NCBI GenBank assembly: GCA_031268055.1 | Contig: JAIRXY010000155.1 | Span: 1 to 9,076, forward strand | From: Prevotellaceae bacterium | Lineage (GTDB): Bacteria > Bacteroidota > Bacteroidia > Bacteroidales > UBA932 | Length of the DNA: 9,076 bases | Direction of reading: 5' to 3' | In this document: positions 1 to 6,503 of the stretch, piece by piece | Position numbering within the stretch: position 1 is the first letter of the stretch | Layout of the letters: every line of letters starts with the position of its first letter | The notes under the pieces: model-generated | What the model was told of the DNA's origin: nothing | What the model saw: only the letters and a program-made list of their open reading frames with translations | Database searches by the model: none | Translations under genes and position numbers: made by a program

Positions 1-257
1 TGGCGCGGCTCCGGCGAAAGCTAAGCGCCGAACAGGTTGCGGAGCGGGCGGGTATTTCGCGCTCCACGCTTTGGCAGATTGAAAAAGGTCGTCCCAACGT
101 ATCGATGGGATACTACGCACAAGCGCTGTTTGTTTTGGGGTTGGAAAAAAACCTTTCAACGATGGCTGCCGATGATGTGCTTGGGCGAAAGCTGCAAGAC
201 GCTGAAATATTGGTAAAGAAGCGCGCACCCAAAAAGAAAATGGCTCACGATGAATAA
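1..257 (+). CDS. hipB: HipB-like XRE-family antitoxin, 5' end missing
   Basis: Reading from base 3 gives 84 residues before a TAA stop at 255-257; the true start lies left of the window. The visible protein has a helix-turn-helix of the XRE/Cro type: an AEQVAERAGIS helix, then the recognition helix with RSTLWQIEKGRPNVS, as in HipB and other antitoxins. The C-terminal tail is basic (VKKRAPKKK) and may help bind DNA or the partner. The stop overlaps the hipA start by 8 bases (250-257), so the two genes are probably translationally coupled, in the usual antitoxin-first order. By family knowledge the product binds its own operator as a dimer, represses the operon and holds HipA inactive. The promoter and operators lie outside the window. 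The XRE call is secure; the HipB role rests on the adjacent hipA. Confidence 0.88.
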   Translation, partial: ARLRRKLSAEQVAERAGISRSTLWQIEKGRPNVSMGYYAQALFVLGLEKNLSTMAADDVLGRKLQDAEILVKKRAPKKKMAHDE

Positions 258-1509
258 TAGCAAAGAAATACCGGTTTATGCCGATTGGGATGGCTTGGAA
301 GCTCCTCAAGCTATCGGGACGCTGTTTTCTACCTACTCGCGGGGAAAAGAAATTTTTTCTTTTGAGTACCATGAGAAATGGCTGCAATCTGCTTTTGCGC
401 AGGAAATTGACCCCGATTTAGGGCTTTATCCCGGTATTCAGTATTTGCGCAGCGAAAAAAGCAACTTTGGCGTATTTCTGGATTCTTCGCCCGACCGATG
501 GGGACGAGCGCTGATGGACAGGCGCGAAGCTATTCTTGCCCGCATGGAAAACCGCCCGCACCGGAGCTTGAACGAATCGGACTACCTGCTGGGCGTCTCC
601 GATGAGCAACGCATGGGGGCATTGCGCTTTAAGAACGGCACATCGGGCGCTTTTGTAAATGACGACCGCAGCTTTGCCACTCCGCCGTGGACTTCCATTC
701 GCGAGCTTGAGCGGGCAAGCTATCAGCTGGAAAACGATTTGATAAAAAATGACTCCGAAGTCCTGAAATGGCTGTACATGCTGCTTGCCCCCGGTTCTTC
801 TTTGGGCGGCGCGCGGCCAAAAGCAAGCGTTAGGCACACCGATAATTCGCTATGGATAGCCAAGCTTCCAAGCAAGGAGGATAGGTGCGATGTTGGCGCA
901 TGGGAAATGGTTACCAACGAGCTGGCGCAAATGGCGGGATTGAATGTTCCCCAAGCGATGGCCAAACCTTTTTACGGAAAACATCATACCTTCTTAACGA
1001 AACGATTCGACCGTACAGCTACCGGAGGTCGCTTACATTTTGCATCGGCTATGACGCTGCTGGGTTATACCGACGGCATTAGCTTTCAGGAGGGCGCCAG
1101 CTATTTGGAGCTGGTGGAATTTATCGTCCGAAAAGGCTCAAACGTAAATCAAGATTTGGAAGAGCTGTTCAGGCGCATTGTTTTTTCCATTTGCGTTAGC
1201 AACACCGACGACCACCTGCGCAATCATGGCTTTTTGCTGACAAAAGCGGGCTGGGGCTTATCGCCGGCCTACGACATCAACCCAAATCCAAAGGGCGCGG
1301 GGTTGAAGCTGAATATTTCGGCGCACGATAATTCGTTAGACTTGGGGCTAACGCTCGAAGTTGCTCCTCTCTTTAGGCTAACAAGTAGTACGGCGACAGA
1401 AATTATTCAAACCACGAGAGACGCTGTATCAAAGTGGAAACAACTTGCAACAAAATACAAAATTTCAAGGGACGAGCAAGAGCAAATGAGCTCGGCGTTT
1501 AGAGCGTAA
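250..1509 (+). CDS. hipA: HipA-family serine/threonine kinase toxin
   Basis: This is a complete 419-residue protein, close to the length of classic HipA (about 440). HipA kinases cause growth arrest by phosphorylating a translation factor; in E. coli the target is glutamyl-tRNA synthetase. The N-terminal part (about 7-130) includes the HipA signature SSPDRWGRALMDRREA at 79-94. The kinase part starts near 175. Its loop SSLGGARPK (183-191) contains Ser184, which aligns with the E. coli autophosphorylated Ser150. Lys205 matches the ATP-binding lysine, and KRFDR (251-255) is the usual following motif. NTDDHLRN (318-325) supplies catalytic Asp320 and Asn325, and PAYD (339-342) supplies metal-binding Asp342. 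All key residues are intact, so the toxin looks active. The ATG overlaps the antitoxin stop. GC content appears lower than in the genes downstream, which may mean horizontal acquisition. The cellular target here is unknown. Confidence 0.93.
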   Translation: MNNSKEIPVYADWDGLEAPQAIGTLFSTYSRGKEIFSFEYHEKWLQSAFAQEIDPDLGLYPGIQYLRSEKSNFGVFLDSSPDRWGRALMDRREAILARMENRPHRSLNESDYLLGVSDEQRMGALRFKNGTSGAFVNDDRSFATPPWTSIRELERASYQLENDLIKNDSEVLKWLYMLLAPGSSLGGARPKASVRHTDNSLWIAKLPSKEDRCDVGAWEMVTNELAQMAGLNVPQAMAKPFYGKHHTFLTKRFDRTATGGRLHFASAMTLLGYTDGISFQEGASYLELVEFIVRKGSNVNQDLEELFRRIVFSICVSNTDDHLRNHGFLLTKAGWGLSPAYDINPNPKGAGLKLNISAHDNSLDLGLTLEVAPLFRLTSSTATEIIQTTRDAVSKWKQLATKYKISRDEQEQMSSAFRA

Positions 1510-1626
1510 TCGCCGCTGGTTTCTATGCCTGCTGTAAGCTCTCGCTCCTCCTCACCGCAACCAAACCATAGCCCAACCGTAGCGTAATGTTCACACTCCC
1601 GTAACCGTCCGGTAGCATCCCGCCCC
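1510..1626 (+). other. C-rich, G-poor spacer, possible Rho-dependent termination region
   Basis: No gene and no hairpin with a T-tract is visible after hipA. By hand count, bases 1541-1630 hold about 41 C and 13 G in 90 nt on the transcribed-sense strand, and the region lacks strong stems. Such C-over-G, unstructured RNA is what Rho loads onto. This is an inference from composition only. Confidence 0.3.
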
Positions 1627-1634
1627 TACCTTTG
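1627..1634 (+). promoter_or_regulatory. Bacteroidota -7 promoter element TACCTTTG
   Basis: TACCTTTG matches the TAnnTTTG -7 consensus recognised by the Bacteroidota primary sigma factor. It ends 28 nt before the ATG at 1663. The identical octamer sits 25 nt before the surE ATG on the other strand, and this shared spacing supports both. No clear -33 TTTG is seen at the usual distance. Transcription would begin around 1640-1642, giving a leader of about 20 nt for the receptor gene. Confidence 0.7.
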
Positions 1635-1662
1635 CGCCGTGAAATCAAAACTACCATACGGC

Positions 1663-4506
1663 ATGACCAAGCTAAAATCAGCACTTGCAGCAGCGGCGCT
1701 GCTCAGCCCCCTTTTTTACCCTCTCTATGCAGGCGGAGCGCCCAAAAAAGTAGAGGGATTTGTGTACAGCACAAAAACGCTGGAGCCTGTTGTTGGCGCA
1801 GCTATTTTGGTCAAGGGCGTGGGCAGGGGGGCTATGACGGGTGTTGACGGACGCTTCCTCATTGAAAACCTCGACAGGGATAGCTGCTCGCTGGAGATAC
1901 GCTGCCTGTCCTACAAAACGGTGGAGGCAGCATACCTCCTGAAGGAAACCGCCACGCTCCTGCGCATAGGCATGGAGGACGAGGAGCAGCGGCTGGACGA
2001 GGTGGTGGTGAAAGGCGCTATACGCCGCAACACGGAGAACGCCATGATTGCTACCATAAGAGCGCAGCCGCAGGTGGCAAGCGGCATGTCGGGGGCGCAA
2101 ATCGCCAAAAGCCCCGACAGGGTTGCCTCGGAGGTAATGCGGCGGATACCGGGGGTGACCATCATCGACGACCGGCTCATCATCGTGCGGGGGCTTTCGC
2201 AGCGGTACAACAACGCGTGGATTAACGGCCTCGCGGCGCCAAGCACCGAAACCGATAGCCGCGCTTTCCCGTTCGACCTCGTCCCCAGCAGCCAGATAGA
2301 CCACCTGATTGTATACAAATCGCCTTCGCCGGAGATACCCGCCGACTTTTCGGGGGGATTTGTGAAGATTGCCTCCAAAAACGCCCCCGACGAAAATCTC
2401 GTGGAGGTGAGCTACACCACGGGCTTCAACGCCAATACCGTAGGAAAGGATTTCAAGAAAAATCCGGGCAGCAGCACCGATTTTCTGGGCTTCGACAGCA
2501 AGCGCGCCCTGCCGGACAACTTCCCCAGCCGCCTGCCGGAGGCCGAAAGCAACCCTGAAGCCGTCACCCAGCTCACCAAGGAGGGTTTCAACAAGGATTG
2601 GCGCGTAAAAACCGTCGCTCCCCTACCCGACCAGCGGCTGGCGCTGACGGTTGCACGGCGGCTGAAAACGGGCAGCGGCTTGGATGTCGGCACCATCACA
2701 TCTGTCAACTACAGCAATACCTCAGCCACCATCAGCGGCATGAAGAACGCACGCTACGGCATTTACAACATTTTGTCCGACAAGCCTGTATACCTCGACA
2801 ACTACGTCGACAATCGCTACACCAGCGATGTCCGCGTGGGCGCGCTGCACAGCTGGTCGCTGGCGCTCAGCCCGTCGCACCGCCTCGAATTTAAAAACCT
2901 GCTGAACGTGCTGGGGCGCAACCGTCTGACCGAGCGCACCGGCATAAAGGACATGAGCAGCCTCTACTACCGCAGCCAAACAGAAATGCAGTACACCTCG
3001 CGCCTCACCTACAGCGGACTGCTGGCGGGGACGCACGACCTGTCGCCCAGCCAAACGCTCGGCTGGGAGGCCGGATATTCCTACGCCGGCAAGGGCGAGC
3101 CAGACCGCCGCATTGTCACCAACCAAGGAGGGATAGGCAGCCTTGACGATATTCCTTCGGCGGCCATAGGCAACGACAACGTGAGCCGCTACTTTCAGGA
3201 TTTGCGCGACAACAGCGCCTCGGCCGCGCTCAACTACAAGCGCACCTTCGCCGCCGGTCGGCTGCAAAACCTCGCGCTCAAGGCGGGCGCCTACGGCGAG
3301 TACCGCGCGCGGAGCTACGCGCCGCGCGAGTTTGTGTATCGCTACGAAAAGCTCAGCTACGCCGAGCGGCAGGAGTACCTCTACCTGCCTGTGGAGGAAA
3401 TGCTTGCCGAGAGCTACCTCGGCGCCGACAAGGTATACATCGACGAAACTACGCGCAAAACCAACGCTTACTCAGCCGACGTTTGGCATGCAGCAGGCTA
3501 CGCCGCCGTTGAGATTCCGGTAGACCGGCTGACGATTTACGCCGGGGCGAGAATCGAAAACCACCACACGGAGCTCACCCGCGACCAAGCTAACGCGCCA
3601 TCGATAAAGCTGATTGACGTGAAGCGGACAAACGACCTCGACCTGCTCCCCTCCGTCAACCTGACGTGGCGGATAGCCGACAGGCAGCAGGTGAAGGCGG
3701 CCTATGGGCGGTCGCTCAACCGCCCCGAGATTCGCGAAATGTCGCCCGCCGTTTACTTCGACTTTGACCTGTTCAACGAAATTGGCGGCAACGAGAATCT
3801 CAAAACAGCCTCCATCCACAACCTCGACCTGCAGTACGAATTTTACCCCGACCACGGCGAAATCGTGAGCCTCGGCGTATTCTACAAGCGCTTTGCCAAC
3901 CCCATCGAGTGGACGTTTATCGACATGGGCGGGTCGCTGCGCTACTGCTACGAAAACGCCAAGGCTGCGGAAAGCTTTGGCGTGGAGCTCGACGTGCGGA
4001 AAAAGCTGGACTTTGCCGGAATGCCCAACCTGACGGTTGCACTCAACGCCGCCCTCATCAAAAGCCGCGTAAGCTTTACGCCGGGCGAGGTGGTAACGGA
4101 GCCTGACCGCCCCATGCAGGGGCAATCGCCCTACGTAGTCAACGCGGGGCTGTACTACCAATCAGACAAGCTGGGGCTTAGCGCATCGCTGCTCTACAAC
4201 CGCATCGGCCAGAGAATCGTGGGGCTGGGCAAGCTCAACAGCACCGACAGCCACGACATCAACTCGCTCATCCCCAACTCCTACGAAATGCCGCGCAGCC
4301 TGCTTGACTTCTCCGTTGGAAAAACCATTGGCCGGCGCTTTGAAATCCGCTGCTCGGTAAAGGACATTCTCTCGGAGAACGTGGTGTACAAGCAATTTCC
4401 AAAGTTCAGAATGGAGGACGGGTCGGAGCACGAGCGCGAGCAAATCACGCGCATGTACAACCCCGGCCAGCACTTCTCCATCGGGCTGAGAATGGCCATC
4501 AAGTAG
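1663..4506 (+). CDS. TonB-dependent outer-membrane receptor with carboxypeptidase-regulatory-like N-terminal domain
   Basis: This 947-residue protein is a gated outer-membrane beta-barrel that imports a ligand using energy from TonB-ExbBD. A signal peptide occupies about 1-24 (MTKLKSALAAAALLSPLFYP, then LYAGG). A carboxypeptidase-regulatory-like domain follows (about 29-103, with GAAILVKG and TGVDGRFLIENL). LDEVVVKG (111-118) lies at the usual TonB-box/linker position. The plug (about 140-240) includes VMRRIPGVTI, RLIIVRGLSQRYNN and SPEIPADFSGGFVKI. The rest is beta-barrel, ending HFSIGLRMAIK. A GTG start at 1639 would add 8 residues, but it falls at or before the predicted transcription start and would spoil the signal peptide, so the ATG at 1663 is preferred. 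There is no SusD gene beside it; the next gene is a beta-helix-type lipoprotein, probably its partner. Family assignment is firm. The ligand is unknown. Confidence 0.93.
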   Translation: MTKLKSALAAAALLSPLFYPLYAGGAPKKVEGFVYSTKTLEPVVGAAILVKGVGRGAMTGVDGRFLIENLDRDSCSLEIRCLSYKTVEAAYLLKETATLLRIGMEDEEQRLDEVVVKGAIRRNTENAMIATIRAQPQVASGMSGAQIAKSPDRVASEVMRRIPGVTIIDDRLIIVRGLSQRYNNAWINGLAAPSTETDSRAFPFDLVPSSQIDHLIVYKSPSPEIPADFSGGFVKIASKNAPDENLVEVSYTTGFNANTVGKDFKKNPGSSTDFLGFDSKRALPDNFPSRLPEAESNPEAVTQLTKEGFNKDWRVKTVAPLPDQRLALTVARRLKTGSGLDVGTITSVNYSNTSATISGMKNARYGIYNILSDKPVYLDNYVDNRYTSDVRVGALHSWSLALSPSHRLEFKNLLNVLGRNRLTERTGIKDMSSLYYRSQTEMQYTSRLTYSGLLAGTHDLSPSQTLGWEAGYSYAGKGEPDRRIVTNQGGIGSLDDIPSAAIGNDNVSRYFQDLRDNSASAALNYKRTFAAGRLQNLALKAGAYGEYRARSYAPREFVYRYEKLSYAERQEYLYLPVEEMLAESYLGADKVYIDETTRKTNAYSADVWHAAGYAAVEIPVDRLTIYAGARIENHHTELTRDQANAPSIKLIDVKRTNDLDLLPSVNLTWRIADRQQVKAAYGRSLNRPEIREMSPAVYFDFDLFNEIGGNENLKTASIHNLDLQYEFYPDHGEIVSLGVFYKRFANPIEWTFIDMGGSLRYCYENAKAAESFGVELDVRKKLDFAGMPNLTVALNAALIKSRVSFTPGEVVTEPDRPMQGQSPYVVNAGLYYQSDKLGLSASLLYNRIGQRIVGLGKLNSTDSHDINSLIPNSYEMPRSLLDFSVGKTIGRRFEIRCSVKDILSENVVYKQFPKFRMEDGSEHEREQITRMYNPGQHFSIGLRMAIK

Positions 4507-4507
4507 A

Positions 4508-4549
4508 AATTAAGAATTAAAAATTAAAAATTAAGAATTAAGAATTAAC
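4508..4549. repeat. Heptanucleotide tandem repeat, six units of AATTAAR-type
   Basis: Starting one base after the receptor stop codon there are six consecutive 7-bp units: AATTAAG, AATTAAA, AATTAAA, AATTAAG, AATTAAG, AATTAAC. Only the seventh base varies. The block has no coding content. It may be a slippage-prone simple repeat or the remnant edge of a miniature mobile repeat. Confidence 0.9.
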
Positions 4550-4569
4550 TCTGTCGTCGGTAAAATATT

Positions 4570-4632
4570 AATTCTAATGCTATCAACAATAACTCTAATA
4601 ATATCAATTATGGTAACCTCAACAACATCAAC
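4570..4632. repeat. Degenerate short repeat of about 21 bp
   Basis: TCTAATGCTATCAA (4573-4586) recurs as TCTAATAATATCAA (4594-4607), 21 bp later, with two mismatches in 14. A weaker third copy, CTCAACAACATCAA, begins near 4618. In one plus-strand frame the block reads as an asparagine-rich string (AINNNSNNINYGNLNNIN), but that frame has no start codon and stops at 4711, so I do not call a gene. Confidence 0.5.
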
Positions 4633-4641
4633 TTAACAGCT

Positions 4642-4674
4642 AACCCTAACAGGGTTTTGAACCCTGTTAGGGTT
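4642..4674. repeat. Perfect 15-bp palindromic stem-loop, REP-like
   Basis: The arm AACCCTAACAGGGTT (4642-4656) is followed by TTG and its exact reverse complement (4660-4674). There is no T-tract on either side, so it is not a typical Rho-independent terminator. A diverged relative lies 23 bp downstream. The form suggests a dispersed intergenic palindrome. In the receptor-lipoprotein transcript it would fold into a very stable hairpin that could protect the upstream mRNA or set the ratio of the two products. Confidence 0.85.
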
Positions 4675-4696
4675 GAGAGCTGGGTCGAGCCTCATC

Positions 4697-4725
4697 CCCC
4701 AACAAGGTTTTAACCCTTGTTAGGG
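4697..4725. repeat. Imperfect palindrome related to the one at 4642-4674
   Basis: AACAAGGTT (4701-4709) pairs with AACCCTTGTT (4712-4721) with one bulged C, and flanking CCC/GGG pairs extend the stem past a mismatch. The sequence resembles the 4642-4674 palindrome (shared AACA, AGG, TTAGGG blocks), so the two look like copies of one repeat family at different stages of decay. Confidence 0.65.
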
Positions 4726-4730
4726 CAGAG

Positions 4731-4744
4731 GGCGCTAAAGCGCC
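4731..4744. repeat. Small perfect hairpin GGCGCT-AA-AGCGCC
   Basis: Six-base arms flank an AA loop. The core GCGCTAAAGC also appears at 6429-6438 just after the terminator of the downstream gene, also with short flanking symmetry. It lacks a T-tract. It is the third stem-loop in the receptor/lipoprotein spacer. Confidence 0.55.
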
Positions 4745-4803
4745 AAACTTGTTAAAAACCTGCTAACGTAAGCAGCATTAATCACTAAAAACAAAAACAA
4801 AAA

Positions 4804-6300
4804 ATGAAAACAACAGCAAAAGCGAAAGCAAGCATGAGAAAAAGCATGATTACAGCGGGCAGCCTCCTCTTTCTGGGCGCAGCCCTGCTCTGCACAAGGT
4901 GCAGCAACGACGACGACGACAACGGCGAAACGCCGCCGGTAGACGAAATCCTTGACCACCTCGGCGATGGGTCAACTGCATTCGAAATCAAGGGGAACAA
5001 CACCCTCAAGTACCCCGGCACCTACAGCCTGAAAGGGTTTGTCTACGTAACCTCGGGCGCAAAGCTCACCGTAGAGCCGGGGGTTATCATCAAGGGCGAC
5101 AAGGAGAGCAAGGCTACCCTGATTGTGGAGCGCGGCGGCCAGCTCATTGCAGCGGGAACGAAAGAGCGCCCCATCGTCTTCACCTCCGCCCAAGCCAAGG
5201 GGCAGCGCAGCTCGGGCGACTGGGGTGGCCTCATCCTGCTGGGCAAGGCGCCCAACAACAAGAGCGAGCAAACCATTGAGGGGGGCGTCCGCTCGAATCA
5301 CGGCGGCAGCGACCCAACCGACAACTCGGGCGTGCTGAGCTACGTACGGGTGGAGTTTGCCGGCATTGAGTACGAGACGGATAACGAGATCAACGGCATT
5401 ACCTTTGGGTCGGTAGGCTCGGGTACGCAGGTTGACCACGTACAGGTGTCCTACTCCGGCGACGACTCCTTTGAGTGGTTTGGCGGAACGGTAAACGCCA
5501 AGTACCTGATAGCCTTCCGCGGCTGGGACGACGACTTTGACACCGACAACGGCTTTAGCGGAAACGTGCAGTTTGCGCTGGGATTGCGCGACCCAAAAAT
5601 TGGCGACAAGTCGGCCTCCAACGGCTTTGAGTCGGACAACGACGCCGATGGCTCCACCGCCACCCCCAAAACAAGCGCCGTATTTGCCAACGTCAGCCTC
5701 TTTGGCCCCGTTACCGACCCCGCCAATTACACCGACGAATCCGGCGAGAAGGGCAGCCCCAGCGGTGGCCCCCGCTTTCAGGCAGCCCTGCACCTGCGCC
5801 GCAACACGAACCTGAGCATTTTCAACTCGCTCATTGCGGCCTACCCCATCGGGCTAATCATCGAAAACAGCGATAGGGGCGACGCGCAAGCTGCGGCCAC
5901 CAATGGCGCCCTCAACGTTACCAACACCGTCATAGCCGGCGTGGTGAAGCCTTTTCAAGACAAGCAGTACTGGACGGACAACACAGTGTACAGCCCCAAC
6001 GCTACCGATAGCGCCTTCACGCCGGGCTACTTCCGGCGCGCCGATGGCGGCAACCGCGCCTTTGCCGCCCTTACCGACCTGAAGCTATCGAGCAATCCTA
6101 TCACCAACCTCACCACTCCGCTGGCTTTCCCGCAGAGCGGCAGCCCAATTGCCTCGGGTGCAGCGTGGACGCACGCAAAAGTAGCCCCCTCTTTCTTCGA
6201 GAAAGTTAGCTACATCGGCGCATTTGCCCCCACCGAAACGCTCGAAAGCAGCTGGGCAAGCGGCTGGACAAACTTCAACCCTCAGCAAACAGACTACTGA
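4804..6300 (+). CDS. Surface lipoprotein with beta-helix-like body, probable partner of the upstream receptor
   Basis: This 498-residue protein has a lipoprotein-type signal: positive start (MKTTAKAKASMRKS), hydrophobic stretch 16-29, then C33 followed by SNDDDD, which matches the acidic export signal of surface lipoproteins in this phylum. The residue before C33 is Arg (CTRC), atypical for signal peptidase II. The body has short strand-turn repeats typical of a right-handed beta-helix, for example GAKLTVEPGVIIKGDKE (85-101), GGQLIAAGTKERPIVFTSA (111-129) and GDWGGLILLG (138-147). Acidic loops DDSFEWFGG (220-228) and GWDDDFDTDNGF (240-251) could bind calcium. It ends SGWTNFNPQQTDY, an ending I associate with uncharacterised Bacteroidota proteins found next to TonB receptors. 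A-rich sequence (ACAAAAACAAAAA) precedes the ATG; an alternative ATG is at 4834. No TAnnTTTG promoter was seen in the spacer, so it is probably co-transcribed with the receptor. Ligand unknown. Confidence 0.85.
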   Translation: MKTTAKAKASMRKSMITAGSLLFLGAALLCTRCSNDDDDNGETPPVDEILDHLGDGSTAFEIKGNNTLKYPGTYSLKGFVYVTSGAKLTVEPGVIIKGDKESKATLIVERGGQLIAAGTKERPIVFTSAQAKGQRSSGDWGGLILLGKAPNNKSEQTIEGGVRSNHGGSDPTDNSGVLSYVRVEFAGIEYETDNEINGITFGSVGSGTQVDHVQVSYSGDDSFEWFGGTVNAKYLIAFRGWDDDFDTDNGFSGNVQFALGLRDPKIGDKSASNGFESDNDADGSTATPKTSAVFANVSLFGPVTDPANYTDESGEKGSPSGGPRFQAALHLRRNTNLSIFNSLIAAYPIGLIIENSDRGDAQAAATNGALNVTNTVIAGVVKPFQDKQYWTDNTVYSPNATDSAFTPGYFRRADGGNRAFAALTDLKLSSNPITNLTTPLAFPQSGSPIASGAAWTHAKVAPSFFEKVSYIGAFAPTETLESSWASGWTNFNPQQTDY

Positions 6301-6399
6301 GCGAGCTAAAAGAGTAGAATTAATTCGCTCTATAAAAGGAGGTTAAAAACTCTGCATCATCGTAAATTAAGCAACCTACGAAAAAATAACCCTACGCGT

Positions 6400-6425
6400 A
6401 AACCTTGCCCTGTGCAAGGTTTTTT
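6400..6425 (+). terminator. Rho-independent terminator after the lipoprotein gene
   Basis: AAACCTTGC (6400-6408) pairs perfectly with GCAAGGTTT (6414-6422) around a 5-nt loop, with the T-run reaching 6425. It lies about 100 bp after the lipoprotein stop and ends the plus-strand receptor/lipoprotein unit ahead of the convergent rpe gene. The T-tract is only on the plus side. Confidence 0.85.
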
Positions 6426-6503
6426 GATGCGCTAAAGCATGCAAACATATCGAAACGTGGTCAACTTGCTGTAGCCAAACGCCGTTTCCTGTGCAAAAGC
6501 ATG

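Noticed and set aside
1639..1662. GTG start eight codons upstream for the receptor
   Set aside because: It sits 4 nt after the TACCTTTG promoter element, at or before the expected transcription start, and worsens the signal peptide.
3472..4161. 229-codon open frame on the minus strand inside the receptor gene
   Set aside because: Antisense to the barrel-coding region, Val/Arg/His-rich, no recognisable domain or start signals.
4577..4636. 19-codon ATG frame in the spacer
   Set aside because: Falls in repeat DNA, Ile/Thr/Ser-rich product, no start signals; expected by chance.
4508..4744. CRISPR array
   Set aside because: The repeats are of different kinds and lengths, with no equal repeats separated by unique spacers and no cas genes.
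4972..5793. 273-codon open frame on the minus strand inside the beta-helix lipoprotein gene
   Set aside because: It lies wholly antisense to a gene with a clear signal peptide and family motifs; the protein is low-complexity Ala/Gly/Val and typical of an antisense frame in GC-rich coding DNA.
6299..6330. GAGCGA / TCGCTC six-base inverted repeat after the lipoprotein stop
   Set aside because: Short arms with a 20-nt loop and no T-tract; the real terminator is at 6400-6425.
6336..6342. AAGGAGG, a perfect Shine-Dalgarno-like heptamer
   Set aside because: No start codon lies at a suitable distance and genes here use A-rich leaders; probably chance.
6429..6438. GCGCTAAAGC shared with the hairpin at 4731-4744
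   Set aside because: Only 10 bases shared and weak flanking symmetry here; not enough to call a repeat family from two copies.
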